Source: Fictibacillus nanhaiensis (GTDB taxonomy: Bacteria; Bacillota; Bacilli; Bacillales; Fictibacillaceae). From it: a DNA stretch of 64,000 bases. The DNA lies in contig NZ_JAMBOD010000001.1 of assembly GCF_023715445.1 (NCBI RefSeq), positions 62,001 to 126,000 on the forward strand, written 5' to 3'. Below the pieces are notes generated by a model. It had not been told where the DNA came from and did not search any database. It was given only the letters and a program-made list of their open reading frames with translations. The translations under genes were made by a program, and so were the position numbers. Below, piece after piece: positions 26,505 to 34,994 of this stretch (position 1 is the first letter of the stretch; each line of letters starts with the position of its first letter).

Positions 26505-27764
26505 ATGGAAGCAAAGAAAAAGTGGGATCTACTTGCACTCGCATCAATTCCTCTTGTCATGACGCTGGGGAATTCAATGCTAATACCCGTTTTGCCCGAA
26601 ATCGGGAAGGAGCTTAGGATTACTTCCTTTCAAGTTTCGATGATAATTACCGTTTATTCGGTTGTTGCGATTCTTTTAATTCCTATAGCGGGGTATCTTT
26701 CTGACCGGTATGGACGAAAGAAAGTTATAATTCCCAGTTTATTTATTGCCGGTGTTGGGGGATTAATTTCCGGCTGGGCAGCTTGGCAGGCCGATAATGC
26801 ATTTATGCTTATTTTAGTCGGAAGATTTCTTCAAGGAGTCGGCTCATCAGGGGCAGCTCCTGTCGTTATGCCACTTGTAGGAGACATGTTTAATAACGAA
26901 GAAGAAGTTAGTTCTGGTTTAGGTCTTATTGAGACATCTAACACGTTTGGAAAAGTAATAAGTCCGATTCTAGGTGCCTTTTTAGCCACAATTATTTGGT
27001 TTTTACCTTTTTGGCTCATTCCTGTATTTTGTGCTCTTTCTATTTTATTCGTTCTTTTTTTAGTTAAAGTGCCAAAAAAAGAACAAGAAAAGAAGCCTTT
27101 TAAAGAATTTATAAAAAATGTTAAACGGATTTTTCATAATGAAGGCAGATGGCTGATGGCTATTTTTATTATTGGTGGAATAATTATGTTTGTGCTTTTT
27201 GGTATCTTATTTTACCTCTCAACCATATTGGAAGAAAAATACGGAATAAAAGGCGTTATGAAAGGACTAGTTCTAGCAGTTCCATTATTGGCATTATCTA
27301 TTTGTTCTTATATCGCTGGTAAAAAAATAAAACAGAATAAAGTGATTATGAAGTGGTGTACGTTCTTATCCATGGTACTTCTCGGTGGATCGGTTTTTCT
27401 AATTACTTTTACTGAAAATGTTTATTTTTTACTAGGTGCCTTATTCGTCGCGGGAATAGGTATTGGGGCTGCTTTGCCATGTTTGGACGCCTTAATAACG
27501 GAAGGAATTGAGAAAGAAGCAAGGGGGACCATTACTTCCATCTATAGTTCTATGCGTTTTGTAGGGGTTGCTTTAGGGCCGCCAATTTATGCGATCCTCA
27601 TGAGATCATCTCATCAGATGGTTTTTTATACATCAGCAGGTGTCAGTATTCTTGCTGCGATTGCCGCTTTTTTTGCGATAAAACCTGAAAAAGAAAAGGG
27701 CGGGGGAGACGAAGGCAGCAAAGAATCTCCATCTGCGAAAAAGTTAAAGCCTGCAATAGAATAG
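26505..27764 (+). CDS. MFS transporter, probable drug exporter
   Basis: This 419-residue major facilitator has about 12 membrane segments. The loop motif GYLSDRYGRKKV between segments 2 and 3 is the classical MFS motif A. GRFLQGVGSSGAAPVVMPLVGD is close to motif C and typical of antiporters in the DHA1 drug-export group. The C-terminus is a charged tail rich in Lys, Glu and Gly. It starts at ATG 26505 behind GTGGAGGA. It is divergent from patA. No regulator gene is adjacent, so the substrate cannot be deduced. Confidence 0.85.
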   Translation: MEAKKKWDLLALASIPLVMTLGNSMLIPVLPEIGKELRITSFQVSMIITVYSVVAILLIPIAGYLSDRYGRKKVIIPSLFIAGVGGLISGWAAWQADNAFMLILVGRFLQGVGSSGAAPVVMPLVGDMFNNEEEVSSGLGLIETSNTFGKVISPILGAFLATIIWFLPFWLIPVFCALSILFVLFLVKVPKKEQEKKPFKEFIKNVKRIFHNEGRWLMAIFIIGGIIMFVLFGILFYLSTILEEKYGIKGVMKGLVLAVPLLALSICSYIAGKKIKQNKVIMKWCTFLSMVLLGGSVFLITFTENVYFLLGALFVAGIGIGAALPCLDALITEGIEKEARGTITSIYSSMRFVGVALGPPIYAILMRSSHQMVFYTSAGVSILAAIAAFFAIKPEKEKGGGDEGSKESPSAKKLKPAIE

Positions 27765-27771
27765 AATATTA

Positions 27772-27802
27772 AAAAAACAGCGGGATTAACCGCTGTTTTT
27801 CT
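27772..27802. terminator. Bidirectional terminator after the MFS gene and the cyclase gene
   Basis: AAAACAGCGG / CCGCTGTTTT is a perfect 10-bp stem flanked by A- and T-runs. Confidence 0.88.
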
Positions 27803-27806
27803 TTAC

Positions 27807-28418
27807 TTATTCTTCAATTAATACGATACGTGCTGGCGAGGCATCAAGACCTCTAATTTTTAATGGAGCAGCTACCATCAGGTATTCGCCCTCCGGTACA
27901 TCCTTTAACTGGAGGCCTTCAATAATAATGATCTCATTTTTAAACAATTGCTTGTGAGTGGGGTGGTTTTCTTGAGCACGTTCTACTCCGAGAGCGTCGA
28001 TGCCGACACCTGAAACTCCGATTTCAGCAAGTGTTTTAGCAGCTTCATGATTTACATAAATGAATTCAAAGTTAAATTCTTTATCCCAGGAGTTTTTTGT
28101 TTTAAACAGTACAAAATCTCCTTTTTGAATATCTTTCCCAGCAAGGTCTTCCGCATTAATTGAATCTTCCGCGTTGGTAAGATCGATAACTTTAGCTTTT
28201 CTTACAAGCTTCTCTAACGGCAAAGTTTCAATCGTATCACCGCCTGGCACCATGTGAAGGGGAGCATCAACATGAGTACCAGTATGAACATCCATGGCTA
28301 TTCTCGTTTCGGTAACATGGCCGTTCTGTGAAGTGTCAAATGACGGCTGTTTTTCAGGTTTGTTTTTATATACAGGCATACCTTCGTAAATCGGTAATGA
28401 AACGTCGTAAATCTTCAT
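27807..28418 (-). CDS. Cyclase-family metal hydrolase (kynurenine-formamidase-like)
   Basis: This 203-residue protein of the cyclase/kynurenine formamidase superfamily has the Zn or Mn motif HTGTHVDAP (45-53). Further family residues are in DFVLFKTKNSW and GVGIDALGVERAQENHPTHK. True kynurenine formamidase acts in tryptophan breakdown, but no such genes are nearby, so the substrate is open. It starts at minus-strand ATG 28418, four bases after the end of zwf. The two form an operon in this order, which is not explained by any pathway I know. Confidence 0.85.
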   Translation of the reverse strand: MKIYDVSLPIYEGMPVYKNKPEKQPSFDTSQNGHVTETRIAMDVHTGTHVDAPLHMVPGGDTIETLPLEKLVRKAKVIDLTNAEDSINAEDLAGKDIQKGDFVLFKTKNSWDKEFNFEFIYVNHEAAKTLAEIGVSGVGIDALGVERAQENHPTHKQLFKNEIIIIEGLQLKDVPEGEYLMVAAPLKIRGLDASPARIVLIEE

Positions 28419-28422
28419 ATGT

Positions 28423-29922
28423 TTAACATTCCTCTCTTACTTTAGTCGGTTCCCACCAGGAATGGCCATCTTCGTTTAATAATTTTTCTGCTTCTGCAGG
28501 GCCCATGCTGCCTGAGTTGTAATAAGTAATTGGTGCTCCTGTTCCATTCCAAGTTTTTGTGATTCGGTCAATAAACTCCCAGCTTAACGCAACTTCATCC
28601 CAGCGTGTAAAATATGTGGAATTACCCAATAAACAATCGTGCAGAAGCTTTTCATATGCTTCAGGAGAATTCATATCAGTAGCTGATTTATTGTTATACG
28701 TCATATCGATAGGCAATAGATCTGAAGTGTCTCCTTTTGGTTTAGCATTCAAAGTGAGACTTACACCTTCATCAGGCTGAATGTGAATTCTTAGCAAGTT
28801 AGGCTGGTATTTTTCAGTTTTCGCATGATAAAGAGCCATAGGACCTTGCTTAAATTGGATAACGATTTCAGTTGATTTTACAGCCATACGTTTTCCTGTA
28901 CGAATATAAAATGGCACACCTGTCCATCTGAAATTATCTATGAATAGTTTTGCCGCAACAAAGGTTTCTGTTTTTGATTCTGGATCAACATTTTCTTCTT
29001 CCAGATAACTCGGAGCGGGTTCGCCATTAATAGTTCCATTTGTATATTGGCCGCGGATTACGTTTTTTCTTACTTCTTCTTCATTAAAGAAACGCAATGA
29101 ACGAAGTACTTTTACTTTTTCATCTCTGATATGTTCAGGTTTTAGTTCTCCAGGCGGTTCCATTGCTACCATCATGACCATCTGAAGCATATGGTTTTGG
29201 ACCATATCTAAAAGAGCCCCTGATTTTTCATAATAGGCAGCTCTGTCTTCAACACCTAGAGTCTCACTTGAAGTAATCTGCACAGAGTCAATATATTTAT
29301 TGTTCCAGATCGATTCAAAAATCGCATTTCCAAATCGGATAACCTGAATGTTTTGGACCATCTCTTTTCCAAGATAGTGATCAATCCGGTAAATATCGTC
29401 TTCGTTAAAACTTTGCTGAATTTCTTCATTAAGTTTTGTGGCAGAAGGGAGGTCATGTCCGAATGGTTTTTCGATGACGATCCGCTGCCACCCTTCTGTA
29501 TTTGTTATTCCTTCTGATTTCAAGAATGTCGGAATGGTTCCAAAGAAACTAGGTGCCATAGCTAAGTAATAGAGACGATTGCCGTTTGTCTGGTAGTCTC
29601 TGTCGAGTACATTTAACAATTCTTCAAGCTCATGATAGCTTGGCTCACTAGTAACATCCATCTTTAAGTAATAAAAATGAGAAACGAATTTTTTCACCTT
29701 TTCAATTTCTGCGTTGGGTGTATGTTCGATTACAGCTTCATAAACTTCTTTTTGAAATTCTTCATGTGTATATTCCTTTCTCGAAACACCAACTACTGAA
29801 AAGTTCTCTCTCACATGTCCTTTTTGATACAATTGATAAAGAGCAGGGAAGAGTTTACGGTGAGCAAGGTCACCTGTTGCTCCAAAAATAACAATAGAAG
29901 CGTTTGGTATACTATGTATCAT
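28423..29922 (-). CDS. zwf: Glucose-6-phosphate 1-dehydrogenase
   Basis: Zwf catalyses the first step of the oxidative pentose phosphate pathway, giving NADPH. The 499-residue protein has the nucleotide-binding start IFGATGDLAHRKLFPALYQL, the substrate motif RIDHYLGKE (about 178-186) with its key Lys and His, and TGVPFYIRTGKRM. The ending GGHSWWEP-like region, here DGHSWWEPTK, is typical. It starts at minus-strand ATG 29922. The cyclase-family gene follows within four bases. 6-phosphogluconate dehydrogenase is not in the window. Confidence 0.97.
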   Translation of the reverse strand: MIHSIPNASIVIFGATGDLAHRKLFPALYQLYQKGHVRENFSVVGVSRKEYTHEEFQKEVYEAVIEHTPNAEIEKVKKFVSHFYYLKMDVTSEPSYHELEELLNVLDRDYQTNGNRLYYLAMAPSFFGTIPTFLKSEGITNTEGWQRIVIEKPFGHDLPSATKLNEEIQQSFNEDDIYRIDHYLGKEMVQNIQVIRFGNAIFESIWNNKYIDSVQITSSETLGVEDRAAYYEKSGALLDMVQNHMLQMVMMVAMEPPGELKPEHIRDEKVKVLRSLRFFNEEEVRKNVIRGQYTNGTINGEPAPSYLEEENVDPESKTETFVAAKLFIDNFRWTGVPFYIRTGKRMAVKSTEIVIQFKQGPMALYHAKTEKYQPNLLRIHIQPDEGVSLTLNAKPKGDTSDLLPIDMTYNNKSATDMNSPEAYEKLLHDCLLGNSTYFTRWDEVALSWEFIDRITKTWNGTGAPITYYNSGSMGPAEAEKLLNEDGHSWWEPTKVREEC

Positions 29923-30016
29923 TTTGCAGTCACTTCTTTCTATCTGTTCTAATAATTACAGTTTTCCCTAGATGAAGATAAATTAACGTAATACTTCACT
30001 AATAGGAGGTTTTATT

Positions 30017-30856
30017 ATGTCCAATCTAGTCACACCTGAATGGGTGAACCAAAGAGTCAAGGATGATAATCTCGTTATTTTTGATTGCCGCTTTTCACTG
30101 GCAGAACCCCAAAAAGGGTTTGAGCTTTACAAAAAAGACCATATCGAAGGAGCATATTATGCTGACATGGATAAACATTTATCTGGTCCATTATCAACAC
30201 ATGGCGGCCGTCATCCTTTACCTTCCGTAAACATACTATCACAATTTTTGAGCAGTTGTAGAGTAGACTCCGAAAAAATAATTATTGCTTATGACGATCA
30301 ATCAGGAACTATGGCAGCCCGATTGTGGTGGCTTATGAAATTTGCAGGACATGAACAAGTTTATGTTATGCAAGGCGGCTACACACACTATAAAGAAAAA
30401 GGGTATGCCATCTCAAGTAAAATGCCTAATAAGATGCCCACAGAATTCAAACCTGCATTAAATAAGAATCTGGTGATTACAAGAGATCAGCTGGCTGCTC
30501 ATTTAGGGAATGATTATGAAATAGTGGTCATAGATGCAAGGGAGCCGAAAAGATACAAAGGAATATTTGAACCTATTGATGATAAAGCAGGCCATATTCC
30601 AACGGCCATTAATGTACCATGGGAGACCCATTTTCAGAGTCCTGGCTGGTGGAAAGACAGAGAAGAACTTCAGAAAATATACAAAGAGATTATTGTGAAA
30701 GATAGAACACCAGTAGTGTATTGCGGTTCAGGAGTAACAGCATGTGTAAATATACTTGCCATGAATGAAGCAGGGATGAAAATGCCTCTTTTATATGCTG
30801 GAAGCTGGAGCGATTGGATAAGCTACAGTGATCACGAAATCGCAAAAGAAATATAA
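30017..30856 (+). CDS. Two-domain rhodanese-type sulfurtransferase
   Basis: This 279-residue protein has tandem rhodanese domains, as in thiosulfate and 3-mercaptopyruvate sulfurtransferases. The N-terminal domain is inactive (Asp in place of Cys in IIAYDDQSG). The C-terminal domain has the active-site loop CGSGVTAC, with the first Cys as the persulfide carrier. HIPTAINVPWETHF and YAGSWSDWI are conserved. CGSGVTA favours 3-mercaptopyruvate over thiosulfate as donor. It starts at ATG 30017 behind AGGAGG. Such enzymes can also move selenium in vitro, which may be relevant in this selenium-using organism, though the gene is far from the sel locus. Confidence 0.9.
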   Translation: MSNLVTPEWVNQRVKDDNLVIFDCRFSLAEPQKGFELYKKDHIEGAYYADMDKHLSGPLSTHGGRHPLPSVNILSQFLSSCRVDSEKIIIAYDDQSGTMAARLWWLMKFAGHEQVYVMQGGYTHYKEKGYAISSKMPNKMPTEFKPALNKNLVITRDQLAAHLGNDYEIVVIDAREPKRYKGIFEPIDDKAGHIPTAINVPWETHFQSPGWWKDREELQKIYKEIIVKDRTPVVYCGSGVTACVNILAMNEAGMKMPLLYAGSWSDWISYSDHEIAKEI

Positions 30857-30905
30857 AATAAAATTTCACGTACCGTACATTAAATCATAAAAGGAATTGA
30901 AAAAA

Positions 30906-31736
30906 ATGAGACAAGGCGATCTACATACTCATACCACTGCTTCAGATGGTACATTTTCACCTTCAGAGAACATCAAAAGAGCGATTGAGAAAGGTTTAAA
31001 TGCTATTGCCATTACTGATCACGATACAATAGAGGGTATAGAGGAAGGCATGGCAGAAGCAAATAAACATGATAACTTTGAATGTGTGCCGGGTATTGAA
31101 ATAAGCACGTTATATGAAGGCCAGGATATACATGTTTTAGGATATTTTATTGACTATAAAGACGAAAAGTTTCTTTCCACATTAAATAAGCTTTCATCTG
31201 TAAGAGATCAGCGGAATAAAATGATTTTGAAAAATTTAAATGGACTCGGCATTAATATTGAAGAATCAGAACTCGAAGCTAAAAGACATGGTGAAGGAAA
31301 TGTGGGAAGAGGACATATTGCTGAAATTATGATGGATAAAGGAATGGTTAACTCTCTTCCTGAAGCCTTTGAGAAATACTTAGGAAAAGGAAAACCTGCA
31401 TACGCAATACCTGATCGGATCTCACCGATCGAAGCAGTTAAAATAATTCGGGAGGCAAAAGGGGTACCGGTTTTAGCGCATCCCGGGATCTATGATGCTG
31501 ATGAGCTGATTCCAATTCTGAGTGAGAACGGCTTAGCAGGAATCGAGTGCTGCCATCCTGATCATACAATTGAACAAGTGAAATATTATGAGGAAATCGC
31601 AGAAAAACACGCTTTAATAAAAACCGCAGGCAGTGATTTCCATGGATTTCGAAACGGAGAAGTTTTTCACGGAGATATCGGAAGCTGTTCTGTTCCGTTA
31701 GATACTTTAGATTTACTAAAAAAATGTTGTAAATAA
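30906..31736 (+). CDS. PHP-domain phosphoesterase
   Basis: This 276-residue PHP-family metal-dependent phosphatase resembles enzymes acting on 3',5'-nucleoside bisphosphates or short RNA (YciV/RnaA type). Metal motifs are DLHTHTTASDGT near the N-terminus, ITDHDTIEG, PGIEIS, VLAHPGIYD and SDFHG near the end. The likely start is ATG 30906 after AAAGGAA. An in-frame TTG nine bases earlier lies closer to the ribosome site. The gene follows the sulfurtransferase by about 50 bases and may be cotranscribed. The substrate is not proved. Confidence 0.85.
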   Translation: MRQGDLHTHTTASDGTFSPSENIKRAIEKGLNAIAITDHDTIEGIEEGMAEANKHDNFECVPGIEISTLYEGQDIHVLGYFIDYKDEKFLSTLNKLSSVRDQRNKMILKNLNGLGINIEESELEAKRHGEGNVGRGHIAEIMMDKGMVNSLPEAFEKYLGKGKPAYAIPDRISPIEAVKIIREAKGVPVLAHPGIYDADELIPILSENGLAGIECCHPDHTIEQVKYYEEIAEKHALIKTAGSDFHGFRNGEVFHGDIGSCSVPLDTLDLLKKCCK

Positions 31737-31809
31737 ATCTTGCCAGTTAACTCAATTCCTTATAAGATTCAATTCGAAGGGTGATTGAATACAGAGAGGA
31801 AGTACAAGT

Positions 31810-32406
31810 TTGACTTGGGATTTATTAAATATTATTGGAACGATCGCATTTGCCATTTCAGGTGCATTAGTTGCAATGGAAGAAGATTATGACATACTGG
31901 GTGTATTTATATTAGGTCTTGTAACCGCATTTGGCGGAGGAATCATACGGAATGTTTTGATAGGGCTCCCTGTAGATACGATATGGGAACAAGGTTTGCT
32001 GCTTAAGTCTGCTCTTGTTGCGATGGGAATTGTATTTTTTATGCCGGAAAATTTGATACAGTTTTCAAAACGAAGTTTGCATTTCTTTGATGCAATCGGT
32101 CTATCTGCGTTTGCCATACAAGGAGCAATTGCTGCATCAAGCATGGGACATCCTATGAGTGCAATTATCGTTGCCGCTATTTTAACAGGAATCGGCGGTG
32201 GCATTATTCGGGATATACTTGCAGGAAGAAAACCAGTTGTGCTTCGCGAAGAAATATATGCGGTCTGGGCTTTACTGGGAGGACTGATTGTAGGTTTGAA
32301 TATCGTTAATGGAACAGTCGAATATATGATTCTCTTTATTGGTCTCGTTGTTTTTAGAATGCTGTCTCTTAAATTCAACTGGAAACTGCCTCATAGAACT
32401 TTATAA
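31810..32406 (+). CDS. TRIC-type cation channel family protein (UPF0126)
   Basis: This 198-residue membrane protein has seven predicted helices in two related halves. The repeats show as GGGIIRNVLIG and GGGIIRDILAG, the hallmark of bacterial TRIC homologues (formerly UPF0126), which form trimeric potassium-permeable channels. The helix in the first half, ISGALVAMEEDYDILGVF, is also conserved. It starts at TTG 31810 behind GAGAGGAAG. Its role in bacteria is uncertain; glycine transport has been proposed for one member. A terminator follows. Confidence 0.88.
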   Translation: MTWDLLNIIGTIAFAISGALVAMEEDYDILGVFILGLVTAFGGGIIRNVLIGLPVDTIWEQGLLLKSALVAMGIVFFMPENLIQFSKRSLHFFDAIGLSAFAIQGAIAASSMGHPMSAIIVAAILTGIGGGIIRDILAGRKPVVLREEIYAVWALLGGLIVGLNIVNGTVEYMILFIGLVVFRMLSLKFNWKLPHRTL

Positions 32407-32419
32407 GTAAATCATTTTT

Positions 32420-32448
32420 AACCACCCAGCTAACGGGTGGTTTTCTTT
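32420..32448 (+). terminator. Terminator after the TRIC gene
   Basis: AACCACCC pairs with GGGTGGTT around a 7-base loop and is followed by TTCTTTT. Confidence 0.8.
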
Positions 32449-32506
32449 TGCAGGAATTTTTTAGTGCTTATGGAACTTATGTAAAAAGAGACTGGGGGGG
32501 CTTATC

Positions 32507-33367
32507 ATGCATACAACCTATTATAAAAACGAAAGGATTCAACAGCCTAAGTTTACAGCAGACGTCTGTTTTGATTATTACAACGAACGAATCCGAATTG
32601 ATGACTATCGTGGAAGTGTAAGTGTACTTGTAAAATGGCTCAACACAATAGCTGTTAAAGACAAATTTTTTAAAATTATTATCAAATCGCGTTATGACGA
32701 TTTTTCTCTATGGCTGGAGCATGGTTTTATATATGAGGGAGAGTTTACAGGTTTTTTCAATGGAGCTTCTGCTCTATCGATGTGCAAGTTCTTAAGAAAT
32801 GAAAGAAGAGCCAGCAATTATTGGGTTGAAGAAGATAATATATTAAATGATGTTTTAAACCTGCCTCACCAGCCATATACACATGCAATACCAAATGGAT
32901 ATGAGCTGAGAATGGCAGATGAACAAGATTCAAAAGAACTTGCAGAGTTATATGGACAAGTTTTTGAGGTATATCCAACTCCCATGGATGACCCTGGGTA
33001 TGTGCTTAAAATGACTAGATCTGGAACATTATTCTGTGTTATAACTTATCAAAATAAAATAGTGAGTGCAGCTTCGGCAGATGTTAATCCTGGTTATCAT
33101 AATGCAGAATTGACTGATTGCGCCACTTTAGTTGAACATCGGAAGTTTGGTCTCATGAAACATCTTATCGATCAGCTAGAAAAAGAACTTTTTCAAAGAA
33201 AAATATATTGTTCCTATTCTATTGCGAGAGCACTTTCATTTGGCATGAATGCTGTATTTCATCAAAGGGGCTATAAATACAAAGGAAGATTAGCGAACAA
33301 TTGTAAAATCTTTAATAAATTTGAAGATATGAATATATGGGTGAAAGATTTATCCAGCAGCATGTAA
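32507..33367 (+). CDS. ablB: Beta-lysine N6-acetyltransferase (YodP-like)
   Basis: AblB acetylates beta-lysine, made by lysine 2,3-aminomutase, to N-epsilon-acetyl-beta-lysine, a compatible solute. The 286-residue protein has a family-specific N-terminal half (IRIDDYRGSVSVLVKWL, HGFIYEGEFTGFFNGASAL). A GNAT domain follows from about 130, with YELRMADEQDSKELAELYGQVFEVYPTPM and HRKFGLMKHLIDQLE as the acetyl-CoA site. The start ATG 32507 lies about 7 bases after GGGGGG. It precedes the activator gene and the kamA operon on the same strand but has its own upstream region. The GTGCCA-N6-TGGCAC hairpin after it lacks a T-run. Confidence 0.9.
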   Translation: MHTTYYKNERIQQPKFTADVCFDYYNERIRIDDYRGSVSVLVKWLNTIAVKDKFFKIIIKSRYDDFSLWLEHGFIYEGEFTGFFNGASALSMCKFLRNERRASNYWVEEDNILNDVLNLPHQPYTHAIPNGYELRMADEQDSKELAELYGQVFEVYPTPMDDPGYVLKMTRSGTLFCVITYQNKIVSAASADVNPGYHNAELTDCATLVEHRKFGLMKHLIDQLEKELFQRKIYCSYSIARALSFGMNAVFHQRGYKYKGRLANNCKIFNKFEDMNIWVKDLSSSM

Positions 33368-33425
33368 GTGCCAATTTTCTGGCACCTGCTGACAAATATT
33401 CGGCGTCAAAAGGCGGTGTTGCTTC

Positions 33426-34826
33426 ATGATTTCAAGTTCAATGGAAACAGCTGAAACTTTAAACGCAATATTAAAGACAATTGATGAAGGAATCCATGTA
33501 GTAGATGCGAATGGAATGACGATCTTTTATAATTCGGTTGCTGCTTCATTAGATGGGTTAACACCTGAAGAAGTGCATAAATATCACGTTTTAGATGCTT
33601 TTCCATCGTTGACAAGAGAAACAAGCACTTTATTAAAAGTAATACAGACAGGGAAACCCATATATAATCAGCATCAGGCATACACGAATCGAAAAGGAAA
33701 ACAGATTGATACAGTAAATTCAACTCTTCCGCTCTGGCTGGATGGTGAATTGATTGGAGCAGTTGAGATAGCAAAAGATATTTCAAAAATAAAACAGCTT
33801 TCCGATCAATTGCTTGACTTGCAGGCAAAAATCAAGAATAAAAGGAAGAAAACGAATAAACGAACTTTTTCCAGCTATCAATTCACTGATATTTTAACGG
33901 TAGATCCGGCACTTAAATCTGTTAAAACGCAATGCTATAAAGCTTCCCGAACAAATTCTCCTATTATGATATATGGTGAAACGGGAACTGGGAAAGAAAT
34001 GTTTGTGCAAGCCATTCATAATGAATCTCCAAGGGCCGATAAACCTTTCGTTGTTCAAAACTGTGCAGCTATTCCAGGCCCGCTGCTGGAAGGAATATTA
34101 TTTGGAACAGCAAAGGGAAGTTTCACTGGTGCGGTTGATCGTGCAGGAGTCTTCGAACTGGCAGACGGAGGTACGTTATTTTTAGATGAGATCAATTCTA
34201 TGCCAATTGAGCTGCAGGCAAAATTACTCCGTGCCGTCCAAGAAGGTGTAGTTCAGCGTATTGGCAGCTCCGTATCGCGTAAAGTAGATGTCAGAATTAT
34301 ATCCGCTCTAAATGAAACACCCGAAAAATGTTTATCGGAAGGACTAGTAAGGCAAGATTTATTCTTTAGGTTAAATGTCGTTTTTATAGAGCTGCCTCCA
34401 TTACGTGAGAGAAAAAAAGATATTATTTATTTATCTTCTCATTTTATTAAGGAGTTAAATGATTCTTTTAACAAAGAGGTAACCGGACTCACGCAAGAAG
34501 CAGAACAATTTCTTCATCATTATGACTGGCCCGGAAACATTCGGGAACTCAAACATGCCATTGAACACAGTATGAATTTCGCAGAAACCAATTCTTTAAT
34601 AGGAATCGATTTGTTGCCAAAACATGTTCGGTCATCAAACGGAAATATCAGAGAAAACGAACCTCCAAAACATTCGTCTATCCCCCCTTTAAGAGAAGCC
34701 TTACATAATTACGAACAACAGATCATTCAAATGGCATTAACAGAAACCTCAGGTAACATACAGCAAGCCGCTAAGATTTTGCAAGTTCCAAGACAAACAC
34801 TTCAATATAAAATGAGACAAAAATAG
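33426..34826 (+). CDS. Sigma-54-dependent transcriptional activator with PAS domain
   Basis: This 466-residue enhancer-binding protein has an N-terminal PAS domain (about 8-115), an AAA+ domain and a Fis-type helix-turn-helix. Walker A is GETGTGKE (184-191). The sigma-54 contact loop reads GSFTGA (231-236), a common variant of GAFTGA. GGTLFLDEINSMP is Walker B, and the C-terminus NIQQAAKILQVPRQTLQYKM binds DNA. It is close to RocR and other amino-acid catabolism activators. The ligand sensed is unknown; lysine or beta-lysine is plausible. A sigma-54 promoter lies about 115 bases downstream in front of kamA, its likely target. Confidence 0.92.
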   Translation: MISSSMETAETLNAILKTIDEGIHVVDANGMTIFYNSVAASLDGLTPEEVHKYHVLDAFPSLTRETSTLLKVIQTGKPIYNQHQAYTNRKGKQIDTVNSTLPLWLDGELIGAVEIAKDISKIKQLSDQLLDLQAKIKNKRKKTNKRTFSSYQFTDILTVDPALKSVKTQCYKASRTNSPIMIYGETGTGKEMFVQAIHNESPRADKPFVVQNCAAIPGPLLEGILFGTAKGSFTGAVDRAGVFELADGGTLFLDEINSMPIELQAKLLRAVQEGVVQRIGSSVSRKVDVRIISALNETPEKCLSEGLVRQDLFFRLNVVFIELPPLRERKKDIIYLSSHFIKELNDSFNKEVTGLTQEAEQFLHHYDWPGNIRELKHAIEHSMNFAETNSLIGIDLLPKHVRSSNGNIRENEPPKHSSIPPLREALHNYEQQIIQMALTETSGNIQQAAKILQVPRQTLQYKMRQK

Positions 34827-34856
34827 ACCGCTGAATTTTCGGCGGTCTATTTTTGT
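34822..34856 (+). terminator. Terminator after the sigma-54 activator gene
   Basis: ATAGACCGC (34824-34832) pairs with GCGGTCTAT (34842-34850), followed by TTTTG. It overlaps the activator's stop codon and separates it from the kamA promoter. Confidence 0.85.
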
Positions 34857-34870
34857 CTTCAATTTTGTAG

Positions 34871-34891
34871 TTAGGCCCAAAACCGGCTTAA
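34871..34891 (+). promoter_or_regulatory. Possible enhancer (UAS) dyad for the sigma-54 activator
   Basis: TTAGGCC-N7-GGCTTAA is an inverted repeat with one mismatch, centred about 60 bases upstream of the sigma-54 promoter. Its position suits an activator-binding site. No further copy was recognised. Confidence 0.4.
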
Positions 34892-34940
34892 GATGCATAA
34901 ACTATACCATATTTATTAGTATTCGGAAACTTCAGATAAA

Positions 34941-34957
34941 TTGGCACGGATCTTGCA
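34941..34957 (+). promoter_or_regulatory. Sigma-54 (-24/-12) promoter of the kamA operon
   Basis: TTGGCACGGATCTTGCA matches the sigma-54 consensus TGGCACG-N4-TTGCA at every key base, with the GG and GC elements ten bases apart. It lies 38 bases before the kamA start codon and next to the gene for a sigma-54 activator. Confidence 0.93.
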
Positions 34958-34994
34958 TTAAGTTTGAGGTGTAGAAATAAAGGAGGTCATTTAA

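Noticed and set aside
31887..32378. 163-codon minus-strand frame inside the TRIC gene
   Set aside because: Shadow of a real membrane protein gene; Pro/Ile-rich nonsense sequence.
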